In this document: positions 43,509 through 51,904 of the stretch, in pieces
Position numbering within the stretch: the stretch's first letter is position 1
Layout of the letters: every line of letters begins with the position of its first letter
DNA from: Achromobacter sp. B7
GTDB taxonomy: Bacteria > Pseudomonadota > Gammaproteobacteria > Burkholderiales > Burkholderiaceae_B
Reading direction: 5' to 3'
Assembly: GCF_003600685.1 (NCBI RefSeq)
Contig: NZ_CP032084.1
Coordinates: 5,642,001 to 5,706,000, forward strand
DNA length: 64,000 nt
Made by a program: the position numbers and the translations under genes
Notes under the pieces: generated by a model
The model's input: the letters and a program-made list of their open reading frames with translations, nothing else
Databases searched by the model: none
What the model was told of the DNA's origin: nothing

Positions 43509-45251
43509 ATGTACGTGTATGACCCCGTCGACCAGCAGCTTGTCGAGCAGCGTGTGGCGCAGTTTGCCGATCAGACGCGCCGCTTCCTCGACGGCCAGCT
43601 CACCGAAGATGAATTCCGCGTTCTGCGCCTGCAGAACGGCCTGTACATCCAACGCCACGCCCCCATGCTGCGCGTGGCCATTCCCTACGGCATGCTGGCG
43701 TCGCGCCAACTGCGCACGCTGGCGCACATCGCCCGTAAATGGGATCGCGGCTACGGCCACTTCAGCACCCGCCAGAACATCCAGTTCAACTGGCCGAAGC
43801 TGGAAGACGTGCCGGACATCCTGGCCGAACTGGCCACCGTGCAGATGCACGCCATCCAGACCAGCGGCAACTGCATCCGCAACACCACCACCGACCACTT
43901 CGCCGGCGTCGCGCCCGATGAACTCGTCGACCCGTTGGTGTGGTGCGAGATCATCCGCCAGTGGTCCACCCTGCACCCCGAATTCGCCTTCCTGCCGCGC
44001 AAGTTCAAGATCGCCGTCAGCGGCGCCGTGCAAGACCGCGCGGCCGTCGGCGTGCACGACATCGGCCTGCAAGCCGTTGAACGCGACGGCACGCTGGGCT
44101 TTCGCGTGTGGGTCGGCGGCGGCATGGGCCGCACGCCCATCGTCGGCAAGCTGATCAACCCGTTTGTGGAATGGCAGCATCTGCTGACCTACCTGCAAGC
44201 CGCGCTGCGCGTCTATAACCTGCACGGCCGCCGCGACAACAAGTACAAGGCGCGCATCAAGATCCTGGTCAAGGACCTGACGCCCGAGGTCTATGCGCAG
44301 CAGGTCGATGAGCAGTGGCAACTGATCAAAGACGGCCCCGACACCATCACCCAGGACTTCGTGGACAGCATCAAGGCCCGCTTCGTGTGGCCGCAATACG
44401 ATGCCGCCGCCGCGCAAGATGCCGACAACACCGACGCGCTGGCCGCCGGCGACAAGCGCTTTGCGCGCTGGCTGCGCACCAACGTGCACGCGCACAAGGT
44501 CGCGGGCTACGCCGCCGTCACCGTCTCGCTGAAACCCACCGGCGTGCCGCCCGGCGACATCACCGCCGACCAGATGGACGCCGTGGCCGACCTGGCCGAT
44601 GCCTATGGCTACGGCGAACTGCGCGTCTCGCACGAACAGAACCTGATTCTGGCCGACGTGCGCCGCGCCCGCCTGCACGAGCTCTGGCAGAAGCTGGAAG
44701 CGCTGAACCTGGCCACGCCCAACGTCGGCCTGTTGACCAACATCATCGCCTGTCCGGGCGGCGACTTCTGCGCGCTGGCCAACGCCGTGTCCATCCCCGT
44801 GGCCGAAGCCATCCAACGCCAATTCGACGACCTGGACTACCTGTTCGAAATCGGCGAACTGGACCTGAACATCTCCGGCTGCATCAATTCCTGTGGCCAC
44901 CACCACGTGGGGCACATCGGCATCCTGGGTGTCGATAAGGCCGGCGAAGAGTGGTATCAGGTCACGCTGGGTGGCCGCCAGAACGGCGCCGCCAAGCCCC
45001 TGCCCGACCTGGAATCCACGCGCGGCGGCGGCGCTGCCGTGGGCCGCATCATCGGCCCGTCATTCGCACGCGACCAGGTGCCCGGCGTTGTCGACCGCCT
45101 GATCCGCACCTACCTGGGCTTGCGCGACAGCGAAACCGAACGCTTCATCGACGTGGTGGACCGCGTCGGCATCGACCCCTTCAAGCAGGACGTCTACGCC
45201 GATCCCGCCTTCGCCAAACCCGTACAAAGCGCCGAACCCGCCCATGCCTGA
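43509..45251 (+). CDS. cysI: Assimilatory sulfite (nitrite) reductase hemoprotein
   Basis: 580-residue siroheme/[4Fe-4S] enzyme reducing sulfite to sulfide (or nitrite to ammonia). The cluster ligands are Cys415 and Cys421 (CPGGDFC) and Cys458 and Cys462 (GCINSCG), matching the C-x5-C...C-x3-C spacing of CysI. Siroheme-binding repeats are present, e.g. WDRGYGHFSTRQNIQFNW. The overlap with a DUF934 gene, typical of betaproteobacterial sulfate assimilation, favours sulfite as substrate. The rest of the cys genes are outside the window. Confidence 0.92.
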   Translation: MYVYDPVDQQLVEQRVAQFADQTRRFLDGQLTEDEFRVLRLQNGLYIQRHAPMLRVAIPYGMLASRQLRTLAHIARKWDRGYGHFSTRQNIQFNWPKLEDVPDILAELATVQMHAIQTSGNCIRNTTTDHFAGVAPDELVDPLVWCEIIRQWSTLHPEFAFLPRKFKIAVSGAVQDRAAVGVHDIGLQAVERDGTLGFRVWVGGGMGRTPIVGKLINPFVEWQHLLTYLQAALRVYNLHGRRDNKYKARIKILVKDLTPEVYAQQVDEQWQLIKDGPDTITQDFVDSIKARFVWPQYDAAAAQDADNTDALAAGDKRFARWLRTNVHAHKVAGYAAVTVSLKPTGVPPGDITADQMDAVADLADAYGYGELRVSHEQNLILADVRRARLHELWQKLEALNLATPNVGLLTNIIACPGGDFCALANAVSIPVAEAIQRQFDDLDYLFEIGELDLNISGCINSCGHHHVGHIGILGVDKAGEEWYQVTLGGRQNGAAKPLPDLESTRGGGAAVGRIIGPSFARDQVPGVVDRLIRTYLGLRDSETERFIDVVDRVGIDPFKQDVYADPAFAKPVQSAEPAHA

Positions 45252-45789
45252 CCTCTACGCCCACGACGCCCCCGGCCCGCACCTGATCCGCGACGGCCGC
45301 CTGCAAGCCGACACGGCGCGCCCGTTCGTGCCCGAACCCGAAGTGGCCGCCGAGGGCCAGGTGCCCACGGACGAGCCCGGCTGGATCGTGCCGCTTTCCA
45401 TCTGGAAAACCTCGCGCTCCACCTTGCGCCGCCACAAGCATCCCGTGGCCGTGCTGCTGGAACCCGACGCCGACCTGCGTGACCTGGCTGAGCCGGACGG
45501 CACGCTGGACCCCACCGGCATCGCCTTCATCGCCGTGGACTTTCCCAACTACACCGACGGCCGTGGCTATTCGCTGGCGCAGCTGCTGCGCACGCAATAC
45601 CACTGGACGGGCGAACTGCGCGCCGTGGGCGACGTGATGATCGACACCATCCACTACCAGGCGCGCGTCGGCTTCAGCAGCTTTCTGGTCAAGCCGGGCC
45701 ACGACCCCAAAAAGGCGCTGGACGCCTTCAATACGTTCACGGTGCACTACCAGAAAACGTATCGCGCACCGACCCCGGCCGCGGCTTGA
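45244..45789 (+). CDS. DUF934 protein associated with sulfite reductase
   Basis: 181 residues, overlapping the end of cysI by 8 bp. Typical DUF934 elements: WIVPLSIWKTSRSTL, GIAFIAVDFPNYTDGRGYSLAQLLRTQY, and GDVMIDTIHYQARVGFSSFLV. The family is almost always next to cysI/cysH and is presumed to assist sulfite reductase (inference). Its 3' end overlaps the convergent IclR gene by 53 bp. Confidence 0.88.
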   Translation: MPDLYAHDAPGPHLIRDGRLQADTARPFVPEPEVAAEGQVPTDEPGWIVPLSIWKTSRSTLRRHKHPVAVLLEPDADLRDLAEPDGTLDPTGIAFIAVDFPNYTDGRGYSLAQLLRTQYHWTGELRAVGDVMIDTIHYQARVGFSSFLVKPGHDPKKALDAFNTFTVHYQKTYRAPTPAAA

Positions 45790-46555
45790 CGTCGTCTTGC
45801 GCCAGCTGGCCGCGGATCAGTTCCGCGATGCTGCGCTGGCGCGGCGCCTGCATCCGGTCGATCAGGCTGGATACGCTGACCGCCAGACGCGGATAACCGT
45901 TGGCGTCGCACACGGCGACGCCAACGCCCAGCACGCCGGGCACCGCCGCGTTGCCCACCACCGACCAGCCCCGGTCGCGCGTGTTCTCAACCAGCCGCCG
46001 CATCTGCACACCGGTCATGCCGCCATAGGCGCGCAAGGCGTTTTCGTTTTGCGTCACCACTTCATCGGCCTCGGCCGGCGGCAATGCCGCCAACAGCGCC
46101 AGGCCGGCCGCGCCCACGCCCAATGGCTGGCGGTGCCCCACCGTTACCGCCAGTACCTGCACCGGGTAATTGCCCACTTCGCGATGCAGGCATAGCGAAT
46201 CGTTTGCCGCGCGACAGATCAGAAAGGCGGAATCCCCCGTCACGTCGCTGATCTGGCGCAGCACCGGCCGCAGGCCGCGCACGGACTGCGCATGCGGGTC
46301 GCCGGCCATCATCACGCCCAGTTCCGCGATGCGCCAGCGCGGCGCCTCGGACTCGCGCAGGGCATAGCCTTCCTGCACCAGCACTTCCAGGTAGCGATAC
46401 GCGGTAGAGCGCTGCATACCCGCCGCGCGAGCAATGTCGGTGACGTGCATGCCGCCCGCCCCCGCTTGCCGCAACACCCCTAGCACCCGCAGGCCCCGGC
46501 GCAAGACCACGGGCCCCGAGGACTGCGATTCCGACTCCGATTCCGCTTTGTTCAT
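45737..46555 (-). CDS. IclR-family regulator of the Bug/CoA-ligase cluster
   Basis: 272 residues from the ATG at 46555; an AGGGTG lies 8-13 bp upstream. An in-frame ATG at 46588 would add 11 residues. The winged helix VTDIARAAGMQRSTAYRYLEVL is complete, as is the effector domain. It is divergent from the Bug receptor gene with 103 bp between. Its 3' end overlaps the DUF934 gene by 53 bp on the other strand. The dyad at 46623-46639 is its probable site. Confidence 0.87.
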   Translation of the reverse strand: MNKAESESESQSSGPVVLRRGLRVLGVLRQAGAGGMHVTDIARAAGMQRSTAYRYLEVLVQEGYALRESEAPRWRIAELGVMMAGDPHAQSVRGLRPVLRQISDVTGDSAFLICRAANDSLCLHREVGNYPVQVLAVTVGHRQPLGVGAAGLALLAALPPAEADEVVTQNENALRAYGGMTGVQMRRLVENTRDRGWSVVGNAAVPGVLGVGVAVCDANGYPRLAVSVSSLIDRMQAPRQRSIAELIRGQLAQDDVKPRPGSVRDTFSGSAP

Positions 46556-46622
46556 ATTTTGGACACCCTGCGTTGCTGACGCTTGCATCAAAGCCCAATA
46601 TCAAAACGGGCAGACGAAGATC

Positions 46623-46639
46623 TGTCCAAATATTAGACA
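46623..46639. promoter_or_regulatory. Candidate operator between IclR and Bug genes
   Basis: TGTCCAAATATTAGACA is an inverted repeat (TGTC-N9-GACA) 20 bp before the Bug gene start. A related half-site, ATATTTTGGACA, lies at 46554-46565 at the IclR start codon in the opposite orientation, which fits autoregulation. Confidence 0.55.
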
Positions 46640-46658
46640 AAACAGGACGGAGACATTC

Positions 46659-47651
46659 ATGAAGACTGCATACACAAGGCGGCTGGCCGCCTTTGCGCTG
46701 ACCCTGGGCAGCGCGCTGGTCGCCGGCGCCCCTGCCCTGGCGGCCAAGCCCTACCCCGATCGCCCCGTCACGCTGGTGGTGGGCTACGCGGCGGGCGGCG
46801 CCACCGATATCGTCGCCCGCTTGATGGCCAAGTCGCTGTCCGAGGCGCTGGGCCAGACTTTCGTCGTGGAAAACAAGACGGGCGCCAACAGCAACATCGG
46901 CGCCGAGATCGTGTCGCGCGCCACCCCGGACGGCTACACGCTGTACGTGGGTTCCATCGCCAACACGATCAACCGCAGCCTGTACAGCCAGCTGAACTAC
47001 GACTTCATCAAGGACTTCAAGCCCGTCGGCCTGGTCGCGACCATTCCGAACATTCTGGTGGTCAACCCCAAGGTGCCGGTCAAGACGGTGCAGGAATACA
47101 TCGCCTATGCCCGCGCGCATCCGGGCAAGCTGACCTGCGCCTCGTCGGGCAGCGGCTCGTCCATCCACCTGTCTTGCGAGCTGTTCAAGATGGAAACGGG
47201 CACCGACATCCTGCACGTGCCGTATCGCGGCAGCGGTCCGGCCGTGGCCGACCTGTTGGGCGGCCAGGTCGATTCCATGTTCGACAACCTGCCCTCGTCG
47301 TTGCCGCACGTGCAGGCCGGCAAGCTGCGCGCCATTGGCGTGACATCGCCGCAGCGCCTGCCCGCCACGCCGGACGTGCCCACGCTGGCTGAATCCGGGT
47401 TGCCGGGCTTTGACGTGGAATCGTGGTTTGGCCTGGTCGCGCCCGCCGGCACGCCGCAGCCCGTCATCGCGCGCCTGAACGAAGCGCTGAACCAGGCACT
47501 GGCCAGCCCCGCCTTGCAGGCGTCCTACAAGCAGGCCGGCTTCTACGCGCCGACCACGCCCAACACGCCGGAGACCTTCGCCAAGAAGATCGACAGCGAA
47601 ATCGACAAATGGGCCGCCGTCGTCAAACGCGCCGACATCAAGGCCAACTAG
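46659..47651 (+). CDS. Bug-type tripartite tricarboxylate receptor
   Basis: 330 residues with a signal peptide (about 1-28, cleaved after ALA) and the typical mature start KPYPDRPVTLVVGYAAGGATD. The family binds organic acids in the periplasm. The ATG at 46659 has GGAGA upstream; the frame left of it is disregarded. No TctA/TctB membrane genes are near, as is common for the very numerous Bug receptors of this group. It heads an operon with a CoA ligase, a citryl-CoA lyase-like enzyme and an SDR, so its ligand is probably the carboxylate activated by the ligase. Confidence 0.9.
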   Translation: MKTAYTRRLAAFALTLGSALVAGAPALAAKPYPDRPVTLVVGYAAGGATDIVARLMAKSLSEALGQTFVVENKTGANSNIGAEIVSRATPDGYTLYVGSIANTINRSLYSQLNYDFIKDFKPVGLVATIPNILVVNPKVPVKTVQEYIAYARAHPGKLTCASSGSGSSIHLSCELFKMETGTDILHVPYRGSGPAVADLLGGQVDSMFDNLPSSLPHVQAGKLRAIGVTSPQRLPATPDVPTLAESGLPGFDVESWFGLVAPAGTPQPVIARLNEALNQALASPALQASYKQAGFYAPTTPNTPETFAKKIDSEIDKWAAVVKRADIKAN

Positions 47652-47667
47652 TTTTCAGGAGCACAGG

Positions 47668-49263
47668 GTGTACCCGATCGATTTCTTTTTCCGCGCGGCC
47701 GAGCAGTATCCCGAACGCATTGCGCTGGACGGCCCCGAAGGCGCGGTGACCTACGCCGAACTGGCTGCCCGTACCCGCGCCCTGGCGGCCGCGTTGCAAG
47801 ACCTGGACCCCGAACCGCAAACGCGCGTGGCCCTGTGCGCGGGAAATTCCGCGCGGCACATCCTGGCGCTGCTGGCCGTGCTGGCCAGCGGAAAGATCTG
47901 GGTCCCGCTTAACTATCGCAGCACCGCGCGCGAGATCGGGCGCATCCTGGATGCGACCACGCCGTCCATCGTCATCGTGGACGCCACCGGCGACCCGCTG
48001 GCGCCGTGGGCGGACGGCGCACGCATCCATCTTGACGATGCCGACCGGGACGGAGACGGGAACGCTGACACGGGCACAGCCACAGCCGCTGATACCTCCA
48101 CGGGCAGCGGCAAGGGCGCGAGCACCCGCACCGGTGCAAACCTGCGCCTGAACGCGCTGCTGCGTCAGTACGCCGGACACGAGCCCACGCGCCACGCGCT
48201 GTCCCGTGACGCCACGCAGGCCATCAAGTTCACGGGTGGCACCACCGGGCTGCCCAAGGGCGTCATGCAACCGTACCGCGCGTGGAACGCCGGCATCATC
48301 AACCAGATCGCCAGCTGGCAGCTGACGTGCGAGGACCGCTACGTGGTGTCCGCGCCCATCACCCACGGCACCGGCACCTACATGCTGCCCATACTGGCCT
48401 GCGGCGGCGCGCACCTGCTGCTGGACAGCGTGACCCCGGCCACCATCACCGCCGCCTTTCGCGAGCGCGGCGGCACGCTGAGCTTCATGCCGCCCACGCT
48501 GATCTACATGATCATGGCGCAGGACGGCGTGTCGCGCGCCGACTTTCCCAAGCTGCGCAACCTGATCTACGGCGGCGCGCCGATGCCGCCGGAGAAAATA
48601 GACCGCGCGCGCGACTTCTTCGGCCCCGTGCTGGGCACCACCTATGGCCAGACCGAAGCGCCGCAAATCGCCACCGTGCTGCGCCCGTCGGACTTGAACG
48701 ACCCGCGCAACCGCGCCTCGGTCGGGCGGGCGACATGGCTGTCCGACGTCGCCATCATGGCGCCCGACGGCACGCTGTTGCCGCGCGGTGACATCGGCGA
48801 AGTCGTGGTGCAGGGCGACCTGACGATGACGGGCTACTGGCGCCTGCCCGAGAAGACCGCCGAAACGCTGGTGGACGGCTGGCTGCACACCGGCGACACG
48901 GGCCTGATCGACGCACGCGGCTATCTGTTCCTGAAAGACCGGCTGCGCGACGTCATCATCACCGGCGGCTTCAACGTGTACCCGGTCGATGTCGAGAACG
49001 CGCTGTCGTCGCACCCGGCCGTGTACGAATGCTCGGTGTTCGGCCTGCCCGACGACAAATGGGGCGAAGCCGTGCACGCCGCCGTGCAGTTCCACCCAGG
49101 CGCGCAGGCCGATGCCGACGCGCTGAAGGCGCATGTGCGCGCACTGTTGGGGCCGGTCGCCACGCCCAAGCAATTCCATATCCACGACAGCCTGCCGCGC
49201 TCCAGCGTGGGCAAGGTCCTGAAGAATGCCGTGCGCGACGCCGCACAAAAGGAGACGCCATGA
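47668..49263 (+). CDS. Acyl-CoA synthetase (AMP-binding, class I adenylate-forming)
   Basis: 531 residues; activates a carboxylic acid to its CoA thioester through an acyl-adenylate. Starts with GTG and AGGAG upstream. Motifs: phosphate loop FTGGTTGLPKGV, GQTEAPQ (A5-like), the hinge segment TGDTGLIDARGYLFLKDRLRD and the C-terminal Lys in SSVGKVLK. A poorly conserved insert rich in Gly, Asp and Thr (about residues 125-155) is odd. The stop overlaps the next gene (ATGA). The substrate is unknown; the neighbours suggest a hydroxylated di- or tricarboxylate. Confidence 0.9.
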   Translation: MYPIDFFFRAAEQYPERIALDGPEGAVTYAELAARTRALAAALQDLDPEPQTRVALCAGNSARHILALLAVLASGKIWVPLNYRSTAREIGRILDATTPSIVIVDATGDPLAPWADGARIHLDDADRDGDGNADTGTATAADTSTGSGKGASTRTGANLRLNALLRQYAGHEPTRHALSRDATQAIKFTGGTTGLPKGVMQPYRAWNAGIINQIASWQLTCEDRYVVSAPITHGTGTYMLPILACGGAHLLLDSVTPATITAAFRERGGTLSFMPPTLIYMIMAQDGVSRADFPKLRNLIYGGAPMPPEKIDRARDFFGPVLGTTYGQTEAPQIATVLRPSDLNDPRNRASVGRATWLSDVAIMAPDGTLLPRGDIGEVVVQGDLTMTGYWRLPEKTAETLVDGWLHTGDTGLIDARGYLFLKDRLRDVIITGGFNVYPVDVENALSSHPAVYECSVFGLPDDKWGEAVHAAVQFHPGAQADADALKAHVRALLGPVATPKQFHIHDSLPRSSVGKVLKNAVRDAAQKETP

Positions 49264-50051
49264 ACCCACCTGAAACCCGCCTTTGCGCCCATCACCTGAC
49301 CGGCATGTCGTACCGCGACGTCGATCTGGTTGACGGCCTGATCGGCAAGAAGACCTTTACCGAAGTCATGATCATGCAGATCCTGGGCCGCGACGCGCGC
49401 CCGGTGGACATGCGCATCGTGGACGCGGTGCTGGTCACGTTGATGGAACACGGCATGACGCCCAGCGCCATCGCCACGCGCCTGATCTACATGAGCGCCC
49501 CCGAAAACCTGCAAGGCGCCGTCGCGTCCGGCTTGATGGCGGTGGGCAGCCAATTCGTGGGCACCATGGAAAATTGCTCGCGCCTGCTGGACCGTATCAA
49601 GCAGGCGGCGGACGGCCGTGCCGAAGCGCTGGCCATCGCGCGCGAATTCCGCGAACAGCGCCAGGCGCTGCCCGGCTTTGGCCACCATCTGCACAAGCCC
49701 GACGACCCGCGTTCGATCAAGCTGCTGGCGCTGGCCGAGGCCGAGCCGGACCTGGAGGGCGCGTCGCTGAACGCGCTGCGCCTGCTGGCCGCCGCCGTGG
49801 ACGAGACCTATGGCAAGCACATCACCATCAACGCCACGGGCGCGGTGGCCGCGTTGCTTAGCGAAATCGGCGTACCCACGAACCTGATGCGCGGCTTTGC
49901 CGTGATCTCGCGCGCGGCCGGCCTGGTGTCGCACGTGGCCGAAGAACAGCAAAGCCCATCGGGCCGCTACATCTGGGAAACCATTGACCACGCCATTCCT
50001 TACGTCGGCAAGGGCAAGACGCATCAGCAAGAGGACGGAGGACCGGCATGA
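49260..50051 (+). CDS. Citryl-CoA lyase-like protein (short citrate synthase family)
   Basis: 263 residues, about two-thirds the length of citrate synthase and equal to the C-terminal lyase domain. The pattern GFGHHLHKPDDPRS supplies the catalytic His, and HITINATGAVAALLSEIG and FAVISRAAGLVSHVAEEQ supply the Asp and Arg/Glu regions. Members cleave citryl-CoA or related CoA esters to acetyl-CoA and a 2-oxo acid. It overlaps the CoA synthetase gene by 4 bp, so ligase and lyase probably act in order. Substrate inferred only. Confidence 0.85.
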   Translation: MNPPETRLCAHHLTGMSYRDVDLVDGLIGKKTFTEVMIMQILGRDARPVDMRIVDAVLVTLMEHGMTPSAIATRLIYMSAPENLQGAVASGLMAVGSQFVGTMENCSRLLDRIKQAADGRAEALAIAREFREQRQALPGFGHHLHKPDDPRSIKLLALAEAEPDLEGASLNALRLLAAAVDETYGKHITINATGAVAALLSEIGVPTNLMRGFAVISRAAGLVSHVAEEQQSPSGRYIWETIDHAIPYVGKGKTHQQEDGGPA

Positions 50052-50866
50052 CGGCGGCGCAGGGCACCGATACCCGGCTGGCGGGCAAGGTCGCGCTGGT
50101 GGCCGGCGCCGGCGCGTCCGCCAGCGGCTGGAGCATCGGCCGCGCCAGCTGCGTGACGATGGCGCGGCAAGGCGCCGCCATCGTGGCGCTGGACGTGAAC
50201 CTGGCGGCCGCGCAAGACGCCGCCCATGAAGTCGAAAAAATTGGCGGCAGCGCCTTGGCCGTGCAAGCCGACGTGGCAGACCCCGACGCCATGCAGGCGG
50301 CGGTGGACGCCGCGCTGCGCCGCTATGGCCGCATCGACATCCTGCAAGCCAACGCGGGCATCGGCAAGGTGGGCGGGCCGGAAGATATTTCGCTGCAAGA
50401 CTGGGACCGCATCCAGCAGGTGAACGTGACCAGCCTGCTGATCGCCACGCGCCTGCTGGCGCCCGTGATGCGGCAACAGGGCGGCGGCGCCATCGTCACG
50501 GTGTCGTCCATTGCTGGCATCCGGTACACGGGTTACCCACACCTGGCCTACAGCGTCAGCAAGGCTGCCGTCATCCACTTTGCGCGCATGGCGGCGCAGC
50601 AATATGCCGGTGACGGCATCCGCGTGAATACCGTGATCCCCGGGCTGATCGACACCCCGCGCGTGGCGCAGAACGTGGCGCGCATGTTCGACCCCGACAA
50701 CCTGCAAGCCGCGCTGGCCGCGCGCGACAAGCAGGTGCCCATGGGCCGCATGGGCACGCCCTGGGAGGTGGCGAAAGCGGTGGCGTTCCTGGCGTCGGAC
50801 GATGCGTCGTACATCACCGGCACCGAGCTGGTCGTGGACGGCGGGCTGACGGGCAAGTACGCCTGA
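50048..50866 (+). CDS. Short-chain dehydrogenase/reductase (SDR)
   Basis: 272 residues: an unusual cofactor motif GAGASASGWSIGR (insertion between the Gly residues near residue 19), NAGIGKVGG, and catalytic YSVSK. It overlaps the lyase gene by 4 bp and ends the operon. It likely oxidises a hydroxy acid before ligation or reduces the 2-oxo acid released by the lyase. The altered Gly motif is seen in some FabG-like groups. Substrate unknown. Confidence 0.86.
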   Translation: MTAAQGTDTRLAGKVALVAGAGASASGWSIGRASCVTMARQGAAIVALDVNLAAAQDAAHEVEKIGGSALAVQADVADPDAMQAAVDAALRRYGRIDILQANAGIGKVGGPEDISLQDWDRIQQVNVTSLLIATRLLAPVMRQQGGGAIVTVSSIAGIRYTGYPHLAYSVSKAAVIHFARMAAQQYAGDGIRVNTVIPGLIDTPRVAQNVARMFDPDNLQAALAARDKQVPMGRMGTPWEVAKAVAFLASDDASYITGTELVVDGGLTGKYA

Positions 50867-50927
50867 TCGTGGGCGCCGGACTCAGGCGCTACGCCTGATC
50901 GTCAGGCGCCAGACGCAGGCGCGACGC

Positions 50928-51731
50928 TTACCAGGACGTGGAGTACGCCCCCGGGAACTGCTTGGCCACAAACGCCTTCACCTCGTCCGACTGGTACGCC
51001 TTGATGAAGCGGGCAATGCGCGGGTCGTTCTTATTGTCTTCACGCGCGGCGATCACCACGGCGGCAAAGGGCGCGTCCTTGCTTTCCAGCGCCAGCGCAT
51101 CCTTAGCGGGCGACAGGCCCGCCGGGATGGCGTAGGCCGAGTTGACCGCCGCCGCGTCCACGTCCGACAGCGAATGCGGCAACTGCGCCGCTTCGATCTC
51201 TATGAACTTTAGCTGCTTGGGGTTTTCAACGATGTCGAACAGCGACGCCGTCACCGTCACGCCGTCCTTGAGCTTGATGAGCTTGGCCGCCTGCAACACC
51301 AGCAGCGCGCGGGCGCCGTTGGTGGGGTCATTGGGTATCGCCACCTTGCCGCCTTGCGGCAGGTCGTCCAGCGACTTCAGGCGCTTGGAATAGATGCCCA
51401 TCTGCTGCACCACGGCGGTGGCCACCGGCACCAGCTTGTAGCCACGCGCCTTGTTCTGCGAGTCCAGAAAAGGCTTGTGCTGATAGATGTTCAGGTCCAG
51501 TTCCCTGGCGTCCAGCGCGGCGTTGGGCTGGATGAAATCGCTGAATTCGATCAGCTTCACTTTCAGGCCCTGCTTGGCCGCCACCTGCTGCACCACTTCG
51601 CCGATCTGCGCGTGCGGACCCACGGTGACGCCGACCTTCAGTTCGGCGTCCTGCGCCATGGCTTGGGTGCCGGCAAAACCGAGCACAACGGCGAATACGG
51701 CGAGGGAATGGCGAAGGCGCATGGGGCGCAT
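50928..51731 (-). CDS. MetQ-like ABC transporter binding protein (NlpA family)
   Basis: 267 residues; the family binds methionine and related compounds for the MetNI importer. The motifs VGVTVGPHAQIGEVV, EFSDFIQPNAALDARELDLNIYQH and VAIPNDPTNGARALL are standard. The signal peptide (about 1-26) ends AMA-QD with no lipobox Cys, so the protein should be soluble in the periplasm rather than a lipoprotein. No metN or metI is adjacent, so it is an orphan receptor. Confidence 0.88.
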   Translation of the reverse strand: MRPMRLRHSLAVFAVVLGFAGTQAMAQDAELKVGVTVGPHAQIGEVVQQVAAKQGLKVKLIEFSDFIQPNAALDARELDLNIYQHKPFLDSQNKARGYKLVPVATAVVQQMGIYSKRLKSLDDLPQGGKVAIPNDPTNGARALLVLQAAKLIKLKDGVTVTASLFDIVENPKQLKFIEIEAAQLPHSLSDVDAAAVNSAYAIPAGLSPAKDALALESKDAPFAAVVIAAREDNKNDPRIARFIKAYQSDEVKAFVAKQFPGAYSTSW

Positions 51732-51904
51732 AGGGATCTCTGAAAGTAGAAAGAATGACCCGCGATTCTATGCAGGGCCCTACAAAACCGGAAGCGATGA
51801 ATATTCATATTGATATGCGCGAAATCGTATAAAGCGCCGCGCCATGACAAGCCCGCGTCATGCGGACACAATAGCGGCTGCCATCAATCATCCGCATTCA
51901 CGCC

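Noticed and set aside
50858..50902. Repeated TACGCCTGATCGT (50858 and 50890)
   Set aside because: Only two short copies, one overlapping a stop codon; no clear function and could be chance or a small duplication.
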